From Caprella mutica (taxonomy: Eukaryota; Arthropoda; Malacostraca; Amphipoda; Caprellidae): a DNA stretch of 64,000 nucleotides. The notes beneath the pieces are model-generated. The model saw only the letters and a program-made list of their open reading frames with translations, had not been told where the DNA came from and searched no databases. Of this stretch, positions 26,361 through 40,017 are shown piece by piece (position 1 is the stretch's first letter; every line of letters begins with the position of its first letter). A program made the position numbers and the translations under genes. The stretch is taken from NCBI GenBank assembly GCA_947561585.1, contig CANNZV010000117.1, positions 248,001 to 312,000 on the forward strand, written 5' to 3'.

Positions 26361-26678
26361 ACACACAGTAAACATATTGTGTAGAAACACACAGCAAACA
26401 TATTATGTTGAAACACACAGTAAACATATTGTGTAGAAACACACAGCAAACATATTGTGTTGAAACACACAGCAAACATATTGTGTTGAAACACACAGCA
26501 AACATATTGTGTTGAAACACACAGCAAACATATTGTGTTGAAACACACAGCAAACATATTGTGTTGAAACACACAGCAAACATATTATGTTGAAACACAC
26601 AGCAAACATATTATGTTGAAACACACAGCAAACATATTGTGTTGAAACACACAGCAAACATATTGTGTTGAAACACAC
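26361..26678. repeat. 26-bp minisatellite, about 12 copies
   Basis: Unit begins ACACACAGCAAACATATTG and ends TGTTGAA. Variants are AGTAAAC, TGTAGAA and TATTATG. Minus-strand frames of 76-91 codons here are read-through artefacts. Confidence 0.97.
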
Positions 26679-28184
26679 TAGTAAACTTTATCTGAAAATA
26701 TCTCTAAGAAGAGTATTAAATATTGAAGATAGTGAAAAAAACTCTCATCCTTTTTAAGATTTGAAAACAATTTGATATCTGAAAAGCGGAATGAAATTCA
26801 GTGATAGGTTTTTTTTCAAATATCACACGATTGAAAATTTGAAATAATATAATATTTTTGTAGGTTGAATATGTGTAGGTAAGACAGTAGTCCAATTCAT
26901 CATAAATATTATTGAATGTATCATATTAAATAAAGTGTTGCTTCTATATTGTAAAGAAGGACACATTAAAAATTAGAAGACACTATACACATAAACACAT
27001 GTAGGTAAAACAATGTGATATTCGCACTTCTGCTCATGGAAATGTCAACTACTGAAGCAGGAGCAAAGGTCATTTTAATGTCAAGGATTTGACATTAAAA
27101 TCGATGTCGCAAGCAAATGTGAAAACAAAAAAAGGTCGTAAAAATAAAGATTCAATATAAATTACAAGGACAATTTATAAAATTTCTCATTATTTACATA
27201 TATAAATATTTTCGTGACTCATACGAAATATATATTAATAAAATAGTACTATAATTATTAATTCATATCATAGTACTTTATATCATTGAGATCAGGTTAC
27301 TGAAATATTAAATGTGTACTATTTTGCAGTCAGAAAAAAGCGCAACTCCGCTGCTATGTCGTTACAATAAAAAGCAAAATATTTTAACGAGAATCAGAAA
27401 ATGAGTCAATAATAATATTTCAAAAATGAAATAACAGTTTCAAAATCGTTGATAATATGGGGAATAACTGTATTCATGATATAGAAGTATAATAACCAAA
27501 GAAGAGCTAAACCGATAACTAACAGAGAACTGTTATTCTCTATGTTATTCAATGATCATATTTTGATGCCTTTTTTAATAACTTATCAATAGGTTCATTG
27601 TATTTAATTCGCATCTGGTGTTTGTTACTATTTAATTGGTAATTGTAACTTCACCCTATTATTAATGAAGAATATTTGCTTTATTTCTGGATGTAAAACT
27701 AAAATGATAATTTTAAAGTGAGGACTACACTAGGTAATTAATCCATTAAAATAAACACGGGAAATAACGAGTGAAAAGTTCGTTTCAATAATACGTTCAT
27801 AAAGAGATAACACAAATTATTTTACAGAGGGGCGTTAGTTTAATTGATTATAAAGCTATTAATCAAATATAGATGATTATTTGAAGCAAACTCTGTTAGC
27901 CATGTCAACAGCCACCAAATAAATCATATCAAATAACATTGGAGCTATATATAATGAATGCTTTTCGTTGATTTTAATTGGTCTTTGCCTGTTCATTTTA
28001 CAGCCTCCACTCAAATGCTGGAGTAACGAGTGGAAAATGAGAGTTGATTTCACGACCGGGGGATCAAAGCACGATATTAATTAACCAAGTTAGGGATAAA
28101 ACGCGAAAAGAACATCATAACAAACGAACCTTTGGGGCCATGTAAACTAACTTGGTTATAACATACCAAAAAAATTCTAGAACA
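26679..28184. other. Single-copy AT-rich sequence
   Basis: No gene seen. A short hairpin at 27072-27105: CATTTTAATGTCAAGGATTT then GACATTAAAATCGATGTCG. Confidence 0.5.
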
Positions 28185-28380
28185 AGGGAGCAAGTTATGA
28201 ATTATCGGTCAGTTTCGCATCTTCGGTCATATAAGAAAGGAAACGATATAATAATAATTAAATAATTTTAAATTTAACTTATAAGTTTAGGTAAAATGAA
28301 TACTAATTAAAGTTAAAAGTTTAATACTAATTATTACCTAAACAGTTTTTTCTTATATGATCTAAGATGTGAAGGTTTGG
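28185..28380. mobile_element. Foldback/MITE, GGGTAAGTTACGAATTATCG family, copy 3 (right end eroded)
   Basis: Left arm AGGGAGCAAGTTATGAATTA then TCGGTCAGTTTCGCATCTTC. The right arm is recognisable only as TTTTTTCTTATATGATCTAA then GATGTGAAGG and breaks off before the outer terminus. The loop has its own hairpin: GTTTAGGTAA (about 28285) against TTACCTAAAC (about 28340). Confidence 0.75.
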
Positions 28381-28626
28381 TATTTTGAAAAACAGCAATA
28401 ATTATTTTGCCATTTTATAGAGCTAAATTATTTAATAGGGAAGAGGAATTCAATTGGGGAAAAAATTTACAGGAAAATACAATACTTTACCTCGTAATTT
28501 ATTAGAATGCTAACTAAGTTATGTTATGCATATAATTAAATAAGTATTTTTAATCAGCAATCAACCATTACAAAGAAATGCGGAAAGTAAACTTTGCAAA
28601 CATACAAATGCTGTAAAATTTCATTT

Positions 28627-28818
28627 GAACTCCTCTATAGTGAATAATGAGTCCTGAGTAAGAGAACTACCCCGTATAGTGAACAAATAAACCATAAACT
28701 GACCCTTAGTTTTCGAAAACAGATGGCAATTCATGCCAGATTAAAGAAAATTTGTTCACTATATGGGGTAGCTACATTAGTCTTACTCAGGACTCTACAT
28801 TCACTATAGAGGACTTCT
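28627..28818. mobile_element. MITE with CTCCTCTATAGTGAA ends, copy 1
   Basis: Left end GAACTCCTCTATAGTGAATA; right end TTCACTATAGAGGACTTC followed by TACTGTA. Internal GAGTCCTGAGTAAG is opposed by CTTACTCAGGACTC, so the element is largely self-complementary. End sequence of the type CAGTAGAACTCCTCTATAG resembles pogo/Tc1-type miniature elements; that class call is inference. Internal sequence is shared with 61290-61428 and, inverted, with 47760-47800. Confidence 0.75.
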
Positions 28819-29703
28819 ACTGTAGTACCAAATATAATGAAGATATTGCTACAAAGTATTCTGCAAGATGGAGACTGTTATAGCTATGCCAAATAGTTGA
28901 GGGAGAATTGATTGTAAGTCAACAAATTAAATGTTAATTAAGTCGATATAGGAGTGAGGACTGAGGTTTAACTATTTTAACTGAAATAAATAGTGGACAC
29001 CGATGCGAATGTCATATTATCTGAACAATTTGGGAATATACTAATTAAAATATTTAATTTCAGAATATAATAATTAGAACATTAAATTTCAGTATGCAAT
29101 AATTGGATTATTCAATCTCAAAAAATATAATAATTAAAATATACAATTTAAGAAAATCATGCAATATTCAATCTCAGAATGTAATATTATACACATTATG
29201 TTATAAATATAAAATAAGATATGCATATGCATCATTACACATTAGTTCTTACAATTTGTAAAATAGGGAGTGTTGTTGAAGATCAAACTAAGTTTCATTT
29301 CCGAATTGATATTCCTGAAAGAACATCCCATGGGTATTTACTTTTAATTCGCCAAAGTGCAACGAGTTATTTGTTTTGACGGCAGCGGAAGCAAAAGTCA
29401 TAATTTGTGTTTTTGTTGCTCCAATATGGCGGAGCATAACAACAACAGTGTCTGCAGTTTATGCCACCTTAATGTGCCTCCGGTCCTCTCATCTTCCAAT
29501 AAAACTATCATTTCTCAGCTAAAAATTGAGTGGGAATGGTTGTTCTGAAAATTACCCCCCCCCCTGGAATGGGGACATCCACACCTGCTACGGTGAATTC
29601 CAAATTCCAGGAACCGCTTGCGTCTCTTCGCGAAGATTCCAAGAATCGAACAGGTTTCGCGCTCTCAGGATAGGAATAATTGTCTGCATGCTGTTCAGAG
29701 TGT
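28819..29703. other. Spacer; GC-richer segment at 29350-29700
   Basis: 29350-29700 stands out by higher GC and sequence complexity. It holds a 63-codon plus frame (29357-29548; includes MAEHNNNSVCSLCHLNVPPV) and a 66-codon minus frame, then a C-run at 29557-29566. It could be an exon of an unrecognised gene, but no family or splice pair supports that. Confidence 0.4.
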
Positions 29704-30237
29704 GACATGTATAATGCGCTATAGTCTAGAGAATGAATGACATGTATAATGCGCTATACTCTAGAGAATGAATGACATGTATAATGCGCTATACTCTAGA
29801 GAATGAATGACATGTATAATGCGCTATAGTCTAGAGAATGAATGACATGTATAATGCGCTATACTCTAGAGACTGAATGACATGTATAATGCGCTATACT
29901 CTAGAGAATGAATGACATGTATAATGCGCTATAGTCTAGAGAATGAAAGACATGTATAATGCGCTATAGTCTAGAGAATGAATGACATGTATAATGCGCT
30001 ATACTCTAGAGAATGAATGACATGTATAATGCGCTATACTCTAGAGAATGAATGACATGTATAATGCGCTATACTCTAGAGAATGAATGACATGTATAAT
30101 GCGCTATAGTCTAGAGAATGAATGACATGTATAATGCGCTATACTCTAGAGAATGAATGACATGTATAATGCGCTATAGTCTAGAGAATGAATGACATGT
30201 ATAATGCGCTATACTCTAGAGAATGAATGACATGTAT
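29704..30237. repeat. 35-bp minisatellite, about 15 copies
   Basis: Unit begins GACATGTATAATGCGC and continues TATAGTCTAGAGAATGAAT. The single common variant is TATAGTCTAGAG versus TATACTCTAGAG, the second containing the palindrome CTCTAGAG. Very homogeneous. The last copy decays into GACATGTATGATG and then an AT-rich stretch before the Tc1-like element. Confidence 0.97.
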
Positions 30238-30287
30238 GATGTATATATACACTAGGCTATAAACTAGAAAATTTGGCACAGTGTATG

Positions 30288-30824
30288 CAGAGGTTGGTCA
30301 AAAAGATGGAAACACCAAACATTTTTACATCCTAATCTATGAACGTACCATAGACAAGCAAAGCTTGAGATATTTGAATGTTTTTCGTTTACGACATTTT
30401 TTAATACTTATTTGCTTATTGAAAATATTAATATTAATGTCTATAAAATAATTGGTTGTATCATTATAAAATGGCAGAACTCTCTGACTTTCAATGGGCC
30501 AAATTGTTTGTGCCGTGTGGCAGACGTTAGTGCAACAGTAACTGTCCGAATGTTTAGTGTATGAAGAGGTACTGTCTGAAAGTAATGCCTTCCTTTGAAA
30601 GAGAAGGAAAAATGTCAAACAAAAAAGGCACAGGTATTTTCGAAAGTCGAAATTGTCTGAGAGACCGACGGAGTCTAAATCGAATTATTAGAGCAAATCG
30701 CATGACCATGGCTCCTAAAATCACTGCAGAGATCAATGAAGAATACCTACAGAAACCAGTTTCCTCAAAAACTGTTCGTCACGGAAGATCGGCAAGGTGT
30801 TTCTATTTTTCTTTTCAATTCCTG
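30288..30824 (+). mobile_element. Internally deleted Tc1-like DNA transposon
   Basis: Left terminal repeat begins at about 30288 (CAGAGGTTGGTCAAAAAG, then ATGGAAACACC), the pattern of Tc1-family ends. A degenerate inverted copy (GGTGTTTCTATTTTTC ... CCTG) occupies 30796-30824 and is followed by TA; TA also occurs at 30284-30285, in line with TA target duplication. Between the ends lies only the N-terminal part of a Tc1-type transposase. At about 537 bp against roughly 1.2-1.7 kb for intact elements, the catalytic DDE region has been lost. It sits about 50 bp from the end of the 35-bp array, with only a short AT-rich stretch between. Confidence 0.82.
30471..30788 (+). pseudogene. Tc1-like transposase N-terminal fragment (frameshifted)
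   Basis: Transposase of the Tc1/mariner superfamily; the N-terminal paired-like helix-turn-helix domain binds the terminal repeats. Seen: an ATG at 30471 opens MAELSDFQWAK, the usual Tc1-like beginning. The frame is then broken by stops at about 30528 and 30555 and by shifts. Readable similarity resumes in the frame of the ATG at 30561: KVMPSFEREGK, LRDRRSLNRIIRANRMTMAP, KITAEINEEY, PVSSKTVRHG. These match the conserved order of the second HTH region. The catalytic domain is absent, ending at the right terminal repeat. Dead copy. Confidence 0.85.
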
Positions 30825-33800
30825 TAAATTTGTTAAAATAATCAGATTATAAATGCGACCCATTCGCACACCATACTTTTTTTTAGCATCTTTCTACTCC
30901 ATTCTTTTAAATTTTATTGAAACTATTGGACTACTTAATATATATGATCCACTACACGAACTCTAAGCAGAAGCTCTATAATTCCCCCATTGTCAAAGTA
31001 GGCCGAACCTCTTAAAGTTCATAGCGATCTACACAATACCTTGAGTGATGGCGAGAGTTCAGAAAATGAACTGATGCCGTTATCAAAGGCCCCACAAAAC
31101 AAGACAGGGTATCTAATATCCGGACACCTCTGCCTCATAGGTACACTTTTAGGAGAAGAGTTTCAGCATCATATGAAAGTCTACCATACGGCACTGACAT
31201 GAGTTCTTAGCAACCAACTATTACTCTGACTAACAATAATTCAATTATGTGACAATTTTGGACAACTGTATGGCAGCTTAGGGATTAATTCTAATTTAAA
31301 GTCAATTAAATGGTTTCGCTGCCATACTATGAACACGTGGAACAACTGTCATAGATATGTGTGTGGCATTTGAAGAGCAATGTTATTTGATGTCTATTTT
31401 AATAATGCAAAATGATATCGAAATATTTTCTTACAAATTCGTACAAACAAATATTTTTTCAGGTTAAAAATCATTTAAGCATTGAATCAGTGTTATAGTA
31501 AAAAAACAGTTCAGAAATAGAATGAAATAACAATTGGACTTTAAATTAATGAATTTAAAAGTTGTTATGAACAAGGATGACAAGAGTGCAGTTGTAAGTA
31601 ACAATTGCAATTATCAACAACAAATATCAGAGTATTCAATGTTCTCAAAACGTTCAAATTGAGTGACTAAAATGTTAAAATGATTATTCAAAGCGACATC
31701 TCCGCACTTCAAACATCAAGTTTATAAACTTTGTATAATTTGCACAGAAAAATGAACACAAACGACGGAAGGTTTCATATGACGGGACATTTTAGGAAAG
31801 CCTTTTCTCCTCTAATTTGTCTTTGATCATTCTCGCAACTTGAGGCAAATATGGAAATGAGATGCAATTCTTAATAACTCGCCTCAAAAGTTATTCATGT
31901 ATTCGAATATCATCTGAAAGGTTTACATAGTTTACTCATCATATTTTGATCAATGCTGGTTTGAATAAAACTAATTGGCAATATGGTAATGAATGGAGAT
32001 TTTCTTTAATCTGACGGGTGAAAATGATTCTAGATTAAAAATGATTAAAATAGGATAATGAATTGGTGAAATTCGTTCTTAATTTTTGAAGAATAGAGAA
32101 ACGTGGTTAATGAATCTTAATCTAATTGATTAAATACTAATCACAAGTTTGTTTATAAATTCAGAATTAATGAAAATCTCCAGAATCTTCTTTTATATTA
32201 GTATACATAATATCTGCCCTATAACAGCAAGTCCAAAGGCATCAGAGCTGTAAGGCTATGTAACTAATTAGGTACTCAATTGCTAACTCAAATATTAGCT
32301 TCCATCAAAGCTCTGATCTGATTAATGAGAAGTTAACCAGAATCGATTCTCTCCTGCACTCCTGAAACAATGTAGGTAGCATTCAGCAGCTCAAAATACA
32401 TGAGCTGACTATCTGCAGAACATGGGCATATATGTATTATCCTCAAATAAGTTTCTGATACTAAAACACTACTTGTGTAACGTAATTGAAGGTTTACGAT
32501 TTACTGGAATTCTATCGGAAACAATATTTCTTTACTGCAATGACCTGCAATTTGGTGAGATGTGATACACTGAGATCTAGTTAGCTGTTTGAGTGCTAGT
32601 ACCTCTTCTAAGTGACAAAGTATAATTTGAGAGCGTTTCCAGGGCCATTGCCGCTCTACATTTAACTCGCGAAATGGTTTTCCTCTGCCCTCTCCTTTTA
32701 CAAATGGAATGGGTTAGTTCTCTTTTTCGTTTATGGCTTCAAAGTGGGAAAACTGCAATGAAATGACGGTGTCCATTTTCAATCAATGGATGCATGTGAA
32801 CGAACGTCTGTTTTATAACTGTTAAATGTCACGCGAGAATACATATCCATTTCATCCTTTTTAGTGAACTCAAAGGAAGAAATTCTATCTCGGCATATAA
32901 TTGCGGCAAAGAATGAGATATGAAATGTTCAACAATATCAATTCACAATAATCCACTAACAAGAAAACTATAATGATGAACATTTGAGTCAATTGTTTCA
33001 TCAATATTGCATCCAGATGTGACACTAATTCATCACAGATTGTCATTCAGCTAATGCATTCCCAACGGTATCTCCCACCGCTGCCACCAATGTCTCCCAA
33101 TCAGCTTCCCTAATTTGGTTCTTCCTCATTCGTCGCCTCTGGAGAAACTTTGTCCAATAACTTCGAGGAGCAGAATAACAAAATCCAATCTGGAGGTCAT
33201 CGTTGAAATGGAGCTTCAATTGCAGACAAACACGTCAATAGGGACATCCTGGCAGGAGTCCGCAAATCCTTCTGTCCTCAAAGAGCCTTATTCAGAACAG
33301 ATAGTCGAATGAATGGCACAATGGCCATCTTTTTATCAAGAAAGCAAATTTAAACAAATATACTACACATTGTCATCCAAGTGAAAGTGATTTACATTGG
33401 AATTCATTTCGATAAATTAGAGGATTCAGGAGTTCGAGAGAATTATTTTGAAAAGAAAACACACTCGTACATCTTACTCAAGAGCAAACGAATTAAACCG
33501 CTATAAATTAAAGGAGTTTAGCCTAAATGAGATGAATACCTTCATTCTTGAGGAGAATAGAGCTTGAAGCATTTCTTTCACTTCATCTCATCAAACTACA
33601 CAAAAAATAGTCTAATTAATTATTCTTAGCAATAACTGTCGTTCTTAACCCACAATAAATTTAACTTCTATACTGAAAAAGAATTATTAAGGCTGTAAAA
33701 AGTGAAATCTTGTAATAAATGCTAATCAATAATTTCTTTACATGCCACCTTTTAGAGGTGACGCTGGGAACTCAAAATAAATTTATGTAAACTCTTATAA

Positions 33801-34333
33801 AATACAAGAAAAAAACGACAGCAAAATACTAAATTGAAGGAGCTACTGATCATAAATAGGCAAAGGAATTAGCGTTTAATATTCCATTAGTTAGTTCATA
33901 GGCACGAAAGTACGATATTATTACCTAGACGGATGTGAAAATATTACTTTTCCTTAGTTTCGAATGATTGATGGGAACATAATATTCCTTTTTTTGATTA
34001 GGTACAGTAGATTTAAAAGCAATCATTACTTTCACGTATAGACGGCTGCAGGCATAAAAAATATATTCTTAGATTATTTTTAACGAGAATTGCATTAAAT
34101 AAAATACCTATGGATTATTTATGAACTATAGTCTTAATGTAATCATGTAAAGGAATTTAACGATTCATTCTGCAAACTGTTTTACTCTGATAACATTAAG
34201 GGGCTGCTGGATTGTGCAGATAACTACATTAAGTTTTAAAACGAAAGGTGATGCCTCTATTGTCTTTGAGTCTGGCTTATCTCATACGATTTATCAGTTG
34301 ATGAGAACTATTAGCAACACTTAGTAGATTGTG
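30825..34333. other. 3.5-kb single-copy sequence
   Basis: No exon recognised. 33050-33310 is more complex; on the minus strand it reads RRRMRKNQIREADWETLVAA then VGDTVGNAL, flanked by stops, which could be a retroelement scrap but is not assignable. Confidence 0.45.
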
Positions 34334-37271
34334 ATAAGACTGAGCAGTGTGAGCACTAAGACTGAGCAGTGTAAGCACTAAGACTGAGCAGTGTGAGCAC
34401 TAAGACTGAGCAGTGTAAGCACTAAGACTGAGCAGTGTTAGCACTAAGACTGAGCAGTGTAAGCACTAAGACTGAGCAGTGTGAGCAATAAGACTGAGCA
34501 GTGTAAGCAATAAGACTGAGCAGTGTAAGCACTAAGACTGAGCAGTGTAAGCAATAAAACTGAGCAGTGTAAGCACTAAGGCTGAGCAGCATGAGCACTA
34601 AGACTGAGCAGCATGAGCACCAAGACTGAGCAGTGTGAGCACTAAGACTGAGCAGCATGAGCACTAAGACTGAGCAGCATGAACACTAAGACTGAGCAGT
34701 GTGAGCACTAAGACTGAGCAGTGTGAGCACTAAGACTAAGCAGTGTGAGCACTAAGACGGAGCAGTGTGAGCACTAAGACTGAGCACTGTGAGCACTAAG
34801 ACTGAGCAGTGTGATCACTAAGAATGAGCAGCATGAGCACTAAGACTGAGCAGCATGAGCACTAAGACTGAGCAGTGTGAGCACTAAGACTGAGCAGCAT
34901 GAGCACTAAGACTGAGCAGCATGAGCTCTAAGACTGAGCAGCATGAGCACTAAGACGGAGCAGTGTGAGCACTAAGACTGAGCACTGTGAGCACTAAGAC
35001 TAAGCAGCATGAGCACTAAGACTGAGCAGCATGAGAACTAAGACTGAGCAGCATGAGCATCAAGACTGAGCAGCATGAGCACTAAGACTGAGCAGCATGA
35101 GCACTAAGACTGAGCAGCATGAACACTAAGACTGAGCAGCATGAGCATCAAGACTGAGCAGCATGAGCACTAAGACTGAGCAACATGAGCACTAAGACTG
35201 AGCAGCATGAGCACTAAGACTGAGCAGCATGAGCACTAAGACTGAGCAGCATGAGCACTAAGACTGAGCAGCATGAGCACTAAGACTGAGCAGCATGAGC
35301 ATCAAGACTGAGCAGCATGAGCACTAAGACTGAGCAGCATGAGCACTAAGACTGAGCAGCATGAGCACTAAGACTGAGCAGCATGAGCACTAAGACTGAG
35401 CAGCATGAGCATCAAGACTGAGCAGCATGAGCACTAAGACTGAGCAGCATGAGCACTAAGACTGAGCAGCATGAACACTAAGACTGAGCGGCATGAGCAT
35501 CAAAACTGAGCAGCATGAGCACTAAGACTGAGCAGCATGAGCACTAAGACTGAGCAGCATGAGCACTAAGACTGAGCAGCATGAGCACTAAGACTGAGCA
35601 GCATGAGCACTAAGACTGAGCAGCATGAGCATCAAGACTGAGCAGCATGAGCACTAAGACTGAGCAGCATGAGCACTAAGACTGAGCAGCATGAACACTA
35701 AGACTGAGCGGCATGAGCATCAAAACTGAGCAGCATGAGCACTAAGACTGAGCAGCATGAGCATCAAGACTGAGCAGCATGAGCACTAAGACTGAGCAAC
35801 ATGAGCACTAAGACTGAGCAACATGAGCACTAAGACTGAGCAGCATGAGCACTAAGACTGAGCAGCATGAGCACTAAGACTGAGCAACATGAGCACTAAG
35901 ACTGAGCAGCATGAGCACTAAGACTGAGCAGCATGAGCACTAAGACTGAGCAACATGAGCACTAAGACTGAGCAGCATGAGCACTAAGACTGAGCCGCAT
36001 GAGCACTAAGACTGAGCAACATGAGCACTAAGACTGAGCAGCATGAGCACTAAGACTGAGCAGCATGAGCACTAAGACTGAGCAGCATGAACACTAAGAC
36101 TGAGCAGCATGAGCACTAAGACTGAGCAACATGAGCACTAAGACTGAGCAACATGAGCACTAAGACTGAGCAGCATGAGCACTAAGACTGAGCCGCATGA
36201 GCACTAAGACTGAGCAGCATGAGCACTAAGACTGAGCAGCATGAGCACTAAGACTGAGCAGCATGAGCACTAAGACTGAGCGGCATGAGCATCAAGACTG
36301 AGCAGCATGAGCACTAAGACTGAGCAGCATGAGCATCAAGACTGAGCAGCATGAGCACTAAGACTGAGCAACATGAGCACTAAGACTGAGCAACATGAGC
36401 ACTAAGACTGAGCAACATGAGCACTAAGACTGAGCAGCATGAGCACTAAGACTGAGCAGCATGAGCACTAAGACTGAGCAACATGAGCACTAAGACTGAG
36501 CAGCATGAGCACTAAGACTGAGCAGCATGAGCACTAAGACTGAGCAACATGAGCACTAAGACTGAGCAGCATGAGCACTAAGACTGAGCAGCATGAGCAC
36601 TAAGACTGAGCAGCATGAACACTAAGACTGAGCAGCATGAGCACTAAGACTGAGCAACATGAGCACTAAGACTGAGCAACATGAGCACTAAGACTGAGCA
36701 GCATGAGCACTAAGACTGAGCCGCATGAGCACTAAGACTGAGCAACATGAGCACTAAGACTGAGCAGCATGAGCACTAAGACTGAGCAGCATGAGCACTA
36801 AGACTGAGCAGCATGAGCACTAAGACTGAGCAGCATGAGCACTAAGACTGAGCCGCATGAGCACTAAGACTGAGCAACGTGAGCACTAAGACTGAGCAGC
36901 ATGAGCACTAAGACTGAGCAGCATGAGCACTAAGACTGAGCAGCATGAGCACTAAGACTGAGCAGCATGAGCACTAAGACTGAGCCGCATGAGCACTAAG
37001 ACTGAGCAACATGAGCACTAAGACTGAGCAGCATGAGCACTAAGACTGAGCAGCATGAGCACTAAGACTGAGCAGCATGAGCACTAAGACTGAGCAGCAT
37101 GAGCACTAAGACTGAGCAGCATGAGCACTAAGACTGAGCAGCATGAGCACTAAGACTGAGCCGCATGAGCACTAAGACTGAGCAACATGAGCACTAAGAC
37201 TGAGCAGCATGAGCACTAAGACTGAGCAGCATGAGCACTAAGACTGAGCAGCATGAGCCTCAAGACTGAGC
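34334..37271. repeat. 22-bp minisatellite, about 133 copies (largest array)
   Basis: Unit GAGCAGCATGAGCACTAAG plus ACT. The left 0.6 kb is enriched in GCAGTGTGAGC or GCAGTGTAAGC variants; the right 2.3 kb is almost pure GCAGCATGAGC, with AACATG, CCGCATG and GCATCAAG variants. A rare pair (ATGAACACTA followed by GCGGCATGAGCATCAAAAC) occurs at 35471 and 35691, exactly 220 bp or 10 units apart, showing block duplication. The array ends at a truncated GACTGAGCTTCTCG. Confidence 0.98.
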
Positions 37272-40017
37272 TTCTCGTTCGCCAATACAGAATTAAAATA
37301 AGCATATTCTTAAATAATATTCCCCAACATTCAAAGGGAATAATTCAATTTAATTCCTCGGAAATAAGTAAATGATATTTACACACATTGATTCAATTAA
37401 TTATTCAATTAAGACACTTTTCTATCGCTACCATCAAAATACAGCAACCTAATCACTGATGCGGTTGCATTTAATTAATTCCAGTTCTTTGATTTTGTTT
37501 AGAATGATAACAACGAAAATTAAATAGAAAGATATTCCTAATCACTACTTTGATCATTCTTTAACGAAAAAACCTATCAACAACTTATATTTCGTTTTTA
37601 ATAGTTTCAGTGGAATGAGGGAATATTGGGAATATTAATTCATAGAGGTGAACTCCCCTTATGATTTTAATAATGGCACCCTATTTCTCAAAACTGAAGT
37701 TATTTTCAATATATCCTTTTCATTAATTTACTCTGATGGACTACATCTCAACTGAAGTATCGCGATTCAAAAGATCGATTGCAGAATATATGAGATACCT
37801 ACCTAATTTAGCCTTTTTCTAATTCAAAAGGAGGAGATATTAATTACGAATACATTCATGTAAGTAAATCTCTTCAGGAGTAGGTAGTATTTTTTGGTGA
37901 ATGAATGCATGGCATGACTGGTAGTGAGGTGCAGCAATTAGGACTGGTCTCATCAGGAGAGAATGACCGTCCCCTCGATCAATCCTGGGCAAAAATAACA
38001 ACAACAATCGCCGCCTCTACTCGTGATCATACCAATGGGTCAAGGACACACCGCTATAACGGCTTACTTAATCAATAACATAATATAATATAATTAGAAC
38101 TGAAAGGAAGCATCCTAAATAATTGGAAACCGAGACTCGGAGAAACTTATGCTTTTTTCGGCATTTGAACTCTTAGATGCTAAAGATGCTACAATAACAA
38201 ACAACTTATTGCCATACGCTACAGCCACATCTAATAATTGAGAAAATCACGTTGTTTTATTTAACTCATCATGACATATAATTGTCACAGATATTCCCGT
38301 GAACTAAAGGAAAAAGAGTGGTATTTTTCAGTGTTGCCACAGGTCGCAAAAAGAGAGCAGACATGAATGATGATAATGGATCAGTGCGGATAAAGCCAGC
38401 CACACACACCTATCTATCACTCTTCTTTCATCCGGCTATTCATAATAAATAGCATGATATAAAGTGGCCCAAGAATCATCAGTGTATTGCATTAAAATTC
38501 GACACAGGATCTATTTTATATTGTACACCATCTAAAAGATTCGCAGAGGCGCTGACAAATGCAATTTATAGATGAGGAGAGTAGGATTCCCTGAATGGTT
38601 GCCATGGGGACTGAGGCTAACCTCTCAATGTTGTTAAAAAAGCTTTGGAGGGTACAGAATATTTATAAATAAACTACTAGGGGTTGGAATAAAGAAGGGA
38701 GTGCAAGAGAACAATTCCTCATTAGAAGAGAACCATCAGTTTACCTTAAAAAAAGATATCAAAAACTCCCTCAAAATACGATTGCTGCAGAAATGACATA
38801 ATATAAGTTAGTATATAGTGATACTAGAATATACGTAGTTGTGCTATAGTGATCAATGATAACCACAGTAATTCATGGCGCAAAATGATAAATTTTTCTG
38901 CCTTCCTGTCCATAGTCGTGGATTTATTGAGTTGAAGTCAGTTGAGATATATCATGTGGTGGAATATTCAAATAAATTATCTTCAGCTATAATTCATTTT
39001 GCATTGAGGTGACTGCTTCAAATTACTAAATTCAATAAAAGATTATTTACAATACAGTTATCAGTTAATGACGTTTACAAAATATCTCAACTGTATTTTC
39101 TCCACCTTAAATAAATATTGCTTATGAAGGTAGTTCCTTTGTAGGTGACATCTGAGAGACACATTAGGGCCTAACAATGATAAATAGGAGAATTGATGTC
39201 TTGGCTACTCACAGCGACAGCTTTATGACTCTTGATTGCGATTGTCATTAGCTATGGGATATGCACTCGATTGATTCTCATCCAAATAATACCACCTTAT
39301 TATACTTAAATCTTAATATAATGATATGGGCTGTGGCAGGCAACCTTTGAAAATTCTCTAAATAAACTGAAAATAGGGCATAAATTGTAGTGAATTAGAT
39401 GAACATATTGAATAGGTTATTTGAAATGTCTATTGAACTGTTTCTTAATTAAACTGAATTAACGGATATGGTAACAATAATAATAGTAATAAAAGATATG
39501 CATATATTTGAATTGAATTAAATATAGTAAATAATTTTTTATCGATTAAAATAACTATACAATTTCAAATGCGTGAAACATCATTGGTGTTCATGAACAG
39601 AAAATTCTAATTTGACAATGAATTACATTTTATGTTAATTATTAATCTATTTCGTGATTTACAATATCAATACAATTGAAATAAGAAATACAATTGTGAT
39701 TAATAGTATTAATTTAACTCGTTACCATTTACATTTTTATAATATTATGTTGAGCAAAAATTGACGACAACTTAATTAGGTCAAAAGACTTTAAATTTAT
39801 AATCAATATTGAATATAAAAAGCACTACATACAAAATTTGAACAATCCTACCATCCATACAACTTTTTTAAATATATATAAACAAATAATATCTTATTAT
39901 AATTCAATCACCGAAATATATTTCATAAAATAGCGGCAAAGAGATTTTAAAATAACACCAAGATATTTTAGCTGCAGTAACTCAAGAAAAGAATTAGTAT
40001 GTTGACAATGTGCCCAG
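37272..40017. other. 2.7-kb single-copy AT-rich sequence
   Basis: No coding exon, element or array recognised. Confidence 0.55.

Noticed and set aside
33050..33312. Retroelement-like minus-strand scrap (NQIREADWETLVAAVGDTV)
   Set aside because: Too short, interrupted by stops and lacking any reverse-transcriptase or endonuclease motif; could be chance.
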